The notes beneath the pieces are model-generated. The model did no database searches. It was not told the DNA's origin and saw nothing but the letters and a program-made list of their open reading frames with translations. Shown here one piece after another: positions 8,188-16,200 of a stretch of DNA of 41,606 nucleotides. Origin of the DNA: a virus. The position numbers were made by a program, and so were the translations under genes. Numbering within the stretch: the stretch's first letter is position 1; each line of letters begins with the position of its first letter. The stretch covers positions 1 through 41,606 of IMG/VR virus record IMGVR_UViG_3300006921_000032, one strand, 5' to 3'.

Positions 8188-8519
8188 CTTCTTCTAGCCG
8201 CTCTACCTCTTTCACCTGTCCAACCTTTTGATCTAGCGCAAAATGATTTTCTTCTTTTAGCAGCTTTACTACCTTTTTTAACTTTTCCTGTTACAGCTGT
8301 TTTAAGCTTACTTCCAGGATTTCTACGTCTATACGCTTTAACTCCCTTAGAAGTCATCCCAGCACCTTCCTTTGTTGACCTGAAGTTACGTCCTTTGCCT
8401 TTAGTTGTTTTACGTAATCTTTTCTTTTCTAATGGTGAATCACAATTACAGTCACTACCACAACCGCAGCCTCCAGAAGACATAGTTATAAAAGGATTAT
8501 TTTTTTGTGTGTAAGCCAT
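8175..8519 (-). CDS. Small very basic Cys-rich protein (114 aa), DUF6321-like
   Basis: Residues 18-26 form a CxCxxxCxC cluster. The rest is strongly Lys/Arg-rich, with GMTSKGVKAYRRRNPGSKLK, a KKGSKAAKRRKSFCARSKG block and a terminal RRRWRC. The 'KAAKRRKSFCAR ... W-x-C' ending is recognisable from small proteins of many aquatic phages (I recall the label DUF6321, not verified here), whose function is not established. Charge and size suggest nucleic-acid binding, possibly packaged with DNA; the Cys cluster may bind a metal. It overlaps the following PAP2 gene by 13 bases and starts 2 bases after the thioredoxin-like gene. Confidence 0.65.
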   Translation of the reverse strand: MAYTQKNNPFITMSSGGCGCGSDCNCDSPLEKKRLRKTTKGKGRNFRSTKEGAGMTSKGVKAYRRRNPGSKLKTAVTGKVKKGSKAAKRRKSFCARSKGWTGERGRAARRRWRC

Positions 8520-8521
8520 AA

Positions 8522-8902
8522 TTAAAAGTCACTCATTAATTGATTGTCTATTTCTTCTTGTACTTCTTTTCTTGTTGCTAGCATTTTAAAACTAAGATCG
8601 GCTTGAAACCTAGCAACTTCTACTCCATCTTTAAATATTATAATAGTAGGTATAACCGCTATTTTATGTTTAACCTGTAGATCAGGGCTAGTGCTTATGT
8701 CTACATATGATATAGTTTTACACTCTTTTAAATCTTGAACCCAAGCAACTCCATTTGCTTTGTTCCACCCTGCGTTAAACTGTGATACATGTATTTGACC
8801 GAATACTACATTAGATACTAACATGCAAATTATAACAAGCACGTAAGCTCCAAACAATTTCCAAGTGGTATCTAATTTATCTATCATATAATTTATCTTC
8901 AA
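8522..8902 (-). CDS. Membrane-anchored or exported thioredoxin-fold protein lacking CxxC (126 aa)
   Basis: Residues ~15-35 are a hydrophobic segment ending in VVFGQ, which can serve as a flavobacterial signal peptide or an N-terminal anchor. The remainder reads as a thioredoxin fold: F42-x-A-x-W46, then a helix, a D-I-S strand region, the cis-proline strand V83-I-P85-T followed by IIIFKDGVEVARF. The catalytic WCGPC of thioredoxins is replaced here by W46-N-K-A-N50, and the only nearby Cys is C61, so ordinary disulfide exchange is unlikely. The gene overlaps the end of the upstream membrane-protein gene by 26 bases; Met6 is an alternative start. It would act in the periplasm, perhaps as a binding or chaperone domain. 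Family assignment is good, function open. Confidence 0.7.
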   Translation of the reverse strand: MKINYMIDKLDTTWKLFGAYVLVIICMLVSNVVFGQIHVSQFNAGWNKANGVAWVQDLKECKTISYVDISTSPDLQVKHKIAVIPTIIIFKDGVEVARFQADLSFKMLATRKEVQEEIDNQLMSDF

Positions 8903-9158
8903 TTTTTTCTAAAGACTTCTTAATTTCTTGCACGTCTTTTTGAGTATCTATAATAGTGTTACGAATCATTTGATCTTTCATATCAAATTCCATACGCGTA
9001 ACCTCTGGTGAAGGAGGTGCTGGTAACTCTTTAGCTTCAGCGATATCTGCTTGTAAAGCAAACCACATGCCTATTATAGTTGCCATAGCAAAACCTATAG
9101 CTATTAAGCTTTTAATGCTTACTTGAAATCCTGTGTCCTCGTTTAGTTCTTTTGCCAT
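8877..9158 (-). CDS. Single-pass membrane protein with coiled-coil tail (93 aa); holin- or spanin-like size
   Basis: A short hydrophilic N-terminus is followed by one hydrophobic helix at about residues 14-36 (IKSLIAIGFAMATIIGMWFAL), a Pro-rich linker (LPAPPSPEV) and a charged heptad-patterned helix to the end (DTQKDVQEIKKSLEKIEDKL). This layout fits an inner-membrane protein with a periplasmic or cytoplasmic coiled coil. Phage i-spanins and some holins have comparable size, but no lysis enzyme is visible nearby, so I do not assign lysis. It sits 1 base after the outer-membrane-protein gene and overlaps the thioredoxin-like gene by 26 bases, implying coupled translation and perhaps a joint envelope-spanning role. 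Confidence 0.6.
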   Translation of the reverse strand: MAKELNEDTGFQVSIKSLIAIGFAMATIIGMWFALQADIAEAKELPAPPSPEVTRMEFDMKDQMIRNTIIDTQKDVQEIKKSLEKIEDKLYDR

Positions 9159-9159
9159 T

Positions 9160-10239
9160 TTAAAATATAACGTAGTTTAATCCTAATTTAAAGTCGTACC
9201 ACTCTCTGTTCCAGTACTTATTGTATTTTCCTTCTGCAAACAAGCCTAGGTTTTTATTAATCTTTATTCCAGTTATCAAACCTGCTGAATAATCAAACCA
9301 TTGTCCATCTACGTAATTGTGATATGAGAAACTACCGCCATCATTATAGTGATAAGGCATAAAGTTACCCCAAGCGTGCAACCATTTTGACTTACTATAT
9401 TTATAAAAGTCAAAACCAACAACCGCTGATTGTTGTATTTTTTTATCTAATTCGTTTCTTTTTCTTTCAGTATAATCTGATAATACTTCTGGTACTACAA
9501 CTGCTTCCCAAACCTCAGCGCTAGTAGCAACTAATTCACCTTGTGGATTATAATATTCACTATTAGCTACATCGATATTATAACCTTCCTCTATAGCTAA
9601 ATATGTGTAATGTAAATTACCATTATCTAACATCCACTCATCCAACGGATCGTAACCATATGGCTCAGCAAGTCTTTGTACTGCTCCGATGTTTACTGAA
9701 AAGTTTCTACCAATTTTTAATCTGTATCTTTCAGATGCTTCAAAGTATTTTATATCAGCAAAACCATCTTGTAAGTATTCAAGTTTTAAAGCAAATACAT
9801 TTATGCATAATTTATCTTGACAACCATCATCAGAACTATATCTAATGAAATGATGTTGATCTATATAATCTACACCTTCTTGTCTTTTAAAATCAGCTTC
9901 AAATAAGTATTCAACCCCTTTGACTTTACCTACAGTGGCCGCGTCACTATAATTAGATTCAGTTCCATCGTAAAAAGTTTGTGCTTTGTTTTCATAGCCA
10001 AACCTAGCGATTTTACGTAAACCTATGGTAAAATTATAATCATAAGGAGTTGAAATAGTTTGTGTAGATAAACCATTATCTACAGAAAATACGTCAACGT
10101 CTGAAAGTGATGTTCCACCATTAACAGCAGCATAAAACGTGGAGAACTTTAATAGGTCTCTAGCCTCTTGCAAACCGAATGTTTGTGCTGTTGCAACGTT
10201 ACACACGAGTAGTAGTATTATAATTAGTCTTTTTACCAT
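9160..10239 (-). CDS. Predicted outer-membrane beta-barrel protein (359 aa)
   Basis: Residues 1-19 are a signal peptide (MVKRLIIILLLVCNVATAQ), cleaved before or after Gln as in Flavobacteriia. The mature part is rich in amphipathic aromatic strands, e.g. LGLFAEGKYNKYWN and WYDFKLGLNYVIF, and ends in a C-terminal Phe, the usual barrel-assembly signal of outer-membrane proteins. Tyr, Asn and Asp-rich turns are frequent; two Cys sit close together (DGCQDKLC). The predicted product would insert in the host outer membrane during infection. Such phage proteins can alter receptors or exclude other phages, but the role here is inferred. It follows the 2820-aa gene by 35 bases and starts a run of closely spaced or overlapping envelope genes. 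Confidence 0.75.
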   Translation of the reverse strand: MVKRLIIILLLVCNVATAQTFGLQEARDLLKFSTFYAAVNGGTSLSDVDVFSVDNGLSTQTISTPYDYNFTIGLRKIARFGYENKAQTFYDGTESNYSDAATVGKVKGVEYLFEADFKRQEGVDYIDQHHFIRYSSDDGCQDKLCINVFALKLEYLQDGFADIKYFEASERYRLKIGRNFSVNIGAVQRLAEPYGYDPLDEWMLDNGNLHYTYLAIEEGYNIDVANSEYYNPQGELVATSAEVWEAVVVPEVLSDYTERKRNELDKKIQQSAVVGFDFYKYSKSKWLHAWGNFMPYHYNDGGSFSYHNYVDGQWFDYSAGLITGIKINKNLGLFAEGKYNKYWNREWYDFKLGLNYVIF

Positions 10240-10274
10240 CTTTTTATTATCACTTATTTTTTTAATTGTTTACT

Positions 10275-13200
10275 CTAACGACGGCCTCGTTTTGATTTCC
10301 TTTTGCTTTTCTTTTTTCTTTTAGCTTTAGCTTTAATATTTTCTTTTATTTTTTTCATCTTCTCGGTATCACCAAGATCTAAACTCCAAGTTGTATAACC
10401 ACTAAAGAACATTGCTCTTTGAAAAGCTGTATACTGATTATCTAAAGCATTTCTTACATTTATTGTTTTTTGATATAATCTATTTACAGGTAAAGTAGTT
10501 GTACCTTCTACGTAATTTGTAACAGCAGACCATTGTGGATTATCAATATCAAAAGTTGTCATTTCATCAATAACTTTAGTATTGTAATTAAGTGTTTTTT
10601 CAGCGTTAACTATTTTTCTAGCTCTAATACCTAGTACAGGCGAAAAGTTTAAGGCTTCCATTATAACAGCACTCTCATCCTTGTTGTAACCTTTCTCTCT
10701 TTGCTCCGCAAACTTGATCATCATGTTTTTAATAGTAGACAATGCAACGCCGTATATACCAGAACCTCTTAATATAGTATCTATAGAGCCATTAATAACT
10801 CTTTCTTTTTTCTTTAAAAATGCTTCGTTCTCATCATCATCATCACCAAACATAACGGCAAACAATGCTGTCTGTAAACCATAGAATATTAAGTTTTGAG
10901 CAGCGCCATAATACAATATTCTAGACAAGTTAGACATATCACTTTGCACTTGACTAGTGTTAGGTTTTGTTATTCTTCTGTTTTTAAGATCACTACCAGC
11001 TTTTTTAATTATTCTATTATACTGAGATGGTGTATTCAAAAAGTTTAGCACTAATTTACCTATCCACATAGCTTGTTGTTGCGATGTCATATCTGGTCTA
11101 GCTGACTGCTGCGTAGACTGCGTTATATTTTGAAAATCAGTAAAAGCTTTAGCTTCAGCTTCTTTTTGACTCAAACCTTGTTTTAAATATGTGTTTATTC
11201 TGTTTCTGTAAAACGCAGCGCCACCTGTTGCGATAGCAATACTATCACCCATTTGTGTAGGTAAAAAACCTAATCTAAGTAACTTACCTGTTATAATAGC
11301 AACTTGATCAAACATACTATCTGGCCTAGCTTTTTTAATAGCTTCTACAAGTTCAGCTCCGTTTACATCAGTACCAATACCACCACGTCTTTGTTTTAAC
11401 ATGTCTGAGTTAAGTATAAAAGCAAAATCAGCCCAGTATTGTTTTTGATTAGCAAAAGCAAGTCCTGCTTTAAAAATATTATTATCAGCAAAGTTCAAGT
11501 AATTCACGTTAGAAAGCTGCTGTAATAAAGCGGATCTAGTGTTAAAAAACATAACACCAGCTACAGAAGCATTTAACCAGTTTAAAAATTTATTTGGTTT
11601 TCCACTTTGACCTTTAGGTCTGTTAACACCGGTTTTAATTCTATGTAACATATCTTCTAAAGCCTCTCTAAAATCTTTACCATAAGCAGCTTCAATTTTA
11701 TTTAAGTTTTCTTCAGAAAACAATACGTCAGCGTTTTCTATAAACTCAGAAAGGTATTGAGCTCTACCAACTCTACCTGTAGCGTCAACTAAATCAATTC
11801 TTATGTTAGCTGTTTCCCACGCTTGACCTGGGGCTACATAATCTTTTTGCTTAGATATAACATTTAAAGTTTCAGCATAAGCTTGAAGCTGTGGATCTGA
11901 CTCTACTAGCTTAGTTAATTTAGCTTGATCAGTTTCTGTTAAACCAGGTATTTTATGACCATGTTTATTCCATAAATAAACTCTAATAGCATCTTGAAAA
12001 GTAAAATCACCATCTGGAGTGTTTTTTATAAGCTTTTTATTTACATCAGGAAATTGCTCGTTTAATTTTTTATAATCATTTGCTATAGCTTGCTTAGCGG
12101 TATCTAGTTCTCTATAAGCTCTATTTAAAGGTCTAACTAATGCTTGCTCTAAAAAATCTCTATGAGCATCACCTCTTCTACCTTTGCCCATAAAGTTATA
12201 TAATAAACCTACAAAATCTTCATGTGATGGTGGTATAAAAAATCTAAACTTACCTTTGTCTTCACCACGTTTTCTACCTTTAATAGCTGAAAAACGTTTT
12301 TGACTTTCAATACCTGTAATTTCTTCTAATATATTGTTAAAAGTATCGTTCATACCTTTGCTAAACTTTACTCTAGCTTGTTGAACTTTAGATTTAACAT
12401 CTAATTGATCTAACATGTTTTTAACAGCTTGTACGTTTTGTAAAGCATCATCAGCAAAATAAAAGTCGTTAAAACCTTCACCAACCTTTTCAGCCATCCA
12501 AAGCGCTTTGGCTTCAGCAGTAGAGTTTCCTAAACCAGTTATATTATCAATAGGTATATTTAACCCATTAGCTTTTAAGAAATCAAATATAGCTTTTTGA
12601 GCAGCAGGTGGTCTAGCTGTTAGTACAAACATATTTTTAGGACCAAACTTACTTTGTAGTTTTAATGCTTTTTGAAACAATGGTGCCAACTTACCTTTTA
12701 CCACTTTATTAAACTCTGAGAAATCAAAAGTATAACCTTGATCTAATAAGTTTTCATAAGTACTAGCATATTGCTCTGCATTTAAAGTACCAGTTGTACC
12801 ATCTGGTCTAGTAAATTTAACTAAAGACTTAGTTGTAGCAAGTGTATCATCAAAATCTAAAACAGTAATACCTTTCGTTGGGTTGTTTGCTGATCTAGAA
12901 AATTGCACAGCTTTTTGTATGTTGTTGGAGTTGTCCGCCTTGCTAAAAGGCACCATTACTTTTTCAACAGCTTTGGCAAATTCTACAGCATTTGTAGGTT
13001 TTAAAAGATTAACATTAGATTTAACTAACTCGTTATCTATTATTCTAGGAGAAACTCTAAACTTTAACACTCCATTTTGTGTGTCTAATCTAGCTTGAAG
13101 CTGCATTTTTATTCCATCTTCCGTTTTAAAAACAGGTATATCACCTTTAAACGCGTGTACAATAGAATTTGTTAAACCGTCTAAATTACTATTGCCAGTA

Positions 13201-16200
13201 ATCATTCTGTACAAGCTTTTTCCTACTTGAATAAATCCTTGTGGTTTATTAGTATATTTTCCATTAGCGTAATGCCAAGCAGCATATGATTCGCTAACAT
13301 CTATATGTTTAAACAGTTTTGTTTTTAAATTATCATCTTGTATATATTTAATTTGTTTTGGAGAAAGCTGGTTGCCATTCTTAATTTCGCCTAAATTATT
13401 TTCTTTAAAAATTTTATTTAATTCTTTTAAAGCTATTTGTATTTCAGAACCTATTAAGCTATCGTAAGTATCACCATTTTCATTTGTAGTTGGGTTTTCA
13501 TTAGCGTAGCTTAAAGAGTACTCTCCATTTTCGTTTTGAATTACATTTACAGTTTGAGAAACGCCATCTGCCTCATTCATTTTAACCTCAATACCAAGTA
13601 TATTTTTACCGTAACTAATATAAGCATCGCCTTGACCAACTCCCTCTTTTACTTTTTTGTTAGTCCTTAGTCTAGAGTTTATACCCTGAACAGCGTATTG
13701 CAACGATGATATAATCATTTGCTCAAACGCTTGGTGGACTTTTATATCATTTTTATTTTTTCTAGCTTTTATTACTGTTTTTAGCACTTTTGTAGCTATT
13801 TCGTAATCTGTTAGCCTACTATACTGCTCCGATCTATATGCTTTGTAAGTGAATTCAGCTATAATAGCTAGATCAGATTTTTTAAATTTAGCTTTTTTAG
13901 TCCATCTTTTCCAAACCGTAGAGTTTATTTTATACTCACCATCTTCATATGTTACCAAACCAGCATTAGTCCTCATCTCATTAGTTAAACTAATTATTTC
14001 GCCAGCCATGTTTGATATAATTCTATTTTCATTAGACTTAATTGAAAATTTAACATCTATATTTCTACTTATAGAAATAGCAAGTTGCTCTAAATTATCT
14101 TCAACTAAAGTTTCACCTCTAGCATCAGCAAGTTCTTGCCGTTTTTCAATTATATCTTGTTCTTGAGCAACTTCCATCGTAGCGTCATAAGCTAGCGCAC
14201 CAGCCATGTTTTTTGCTAGTGTATCTTTTCTAGTGCCTTTTTTACCAGACCTTAAACCTGTAACAGGGTTTATTGTTGGTATCATAAAATATGCTAAAAA
14301 CTGCTCTTCAGTAGGCCTTGCTTTTTCGTACAAGTTAACAGACTTATCTTTAATGTACGCGTTTATCGCTGATGGTGGAAGTAAATTTTGATTAACAGCA
14401 TCTTCAACCTCTTGTTTTGTGGTAAGTTTTTTAACAAATTTAGTAAACACTCTGTCAGCTTCAGGTACTTCTCTTTCCATTTGTACTAAGTCAGCTACAA
14501 ATAAGCTTTCCATTATGTTTTCTCTGTATTGCTTTAAATTAAATTTATACTTAGTCGTACCTAAAAAGTTTTTAATATCCTTAAATAAATACTTATTAGC
14601 TTGATCTCTTAGGTTTCTTTGTATTTGTCTAACCGTGTCTTTTGTGCTATACGCTCTTAACAAGCTTTTTCTAGCAGCATCTAAAACTTTCATGTACAAA
14701 ACACCACCTGTTTCTATACCAAGAGCTTTTCTAAACTTAGATTCTTTTTGTTGTTTTACTTTTTGTTTGTCTTCTTTTTCTTGTGCCTGAGCTTGAATAG
14801 ACATGTCTTTTTCCTCAAGCTGTTTCATTTCATTAGTGGTTTCAGCTGCAACTTGAATTTTAACCTCGCCTTCTTTAGTTGTTTCACCTATTTCTTTAGT
14901 GTATTTTATCTCACCTTTTGTTATAACGTTATAAGCTTGTTTTGCTCTATTAGGTATTTGAGGGTTTATATGACCAAATAAACCACTAGAATTTTTTCTT
15001 TCAGGTTGATATTTTTCAAACCAAGAAAAAAGTTCTGCATATGTAGTGTCTAAAAAAGCTTTATTGTTAACACCTTCGTGTGGTTGAGCTAATATAAGAC
15101 CATCTAATAAACCTTGTTCTTGTATTTGCTTCCAAATATTTTTAGCTTCAACTTTAAAATAATAGTTACCCTGGCCTTTTTGTTCTAAATCTGTTACAGT
15201 ACCGTCTTTATCTACAATTTTTTTACCAAAATCGTTTATTGTTTTAGTTTGAGTTTTAGAAAACTTAGGTTTTTTAACTTCTTCTTCAGGACCTAAAACT
15301 AACGTTTGAGTTCTAGTACTACGTTGGAAACTATCAATATATCCAAGTACATCTTGAGTATTGTTAAGTTTAAAGAACATTTCTCCTTTCTTAAAGTACT
15401 TGTTAGAAAATTGATTTATCATTAACTTTAAAGATAATAAAGGATCAGTAGAATTTTCACTTAGTACTCCAGCGTCTTTTAATTCACCAGCTATAGTTAA
15501 AAGCTCCATTAAATCTACAGTCCCATTGTTGTCTTTAGTGTACTGACCAACTCTTTTTAGAAAAGATACATAGTCTTTTTCTTTTATTTTACCTTGTTTA
15601 TATAGAGTCTCAACTTCGTCTTGAATACCTTTAACCGCTATTTTAGAAGATTGAACAACATCTAAATCTTGCACTAAACCAGTTTTAACGTCATTTATAT
15701 GCTGTAACTCATGAATAACAGAGTAAGCATGTATAGACTTCTCTAAAGCGGTTTCAGCGTTGTTTATATTACGTATCATGTTACTTTCTATTAAAATAAC
15801 ATCATTACCTACAAAACTAGCGTTGTGACCTTGTCTAAATCCTTTTAAGTATTCTTTCTTTTGACCTTCTGTTATATTTCCTTTTTTAACTTTTTTATCT
15901 AGGTATTTTTCTAAATCAGTCAGATCAATCGTGCCGTCTTTGTTTATCTTACCAAACTCTTTTACGTTACCCAACCCTTTTACTATATTTTTAGCTGCAA
16001 AAGCTTTACCTAAATAAAACTCTGTTTCTACTTGAATTTTATCATTTTTCAAAGTAGCTTCAATAATTTCTTTTCTTCTCGCGCCAGGCTTACCTCTTAG
16101 TTGATCTCTTTGCCCGTTTAAATTTTTAATATCATTAACGAGTTTTTCTTTTTGTTTTTCTATATAGTTACTTCCAGCTTTTTCATAAGCACTAGACGCT

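Noticed and set aside
8877-9158. Confident assignment as holin or i-spanin
   Set aside because: Only the one-helix plus coiled-coil layout supports it; there is no endolysin or o-spanin nearby, so it is left as a membrane protein.
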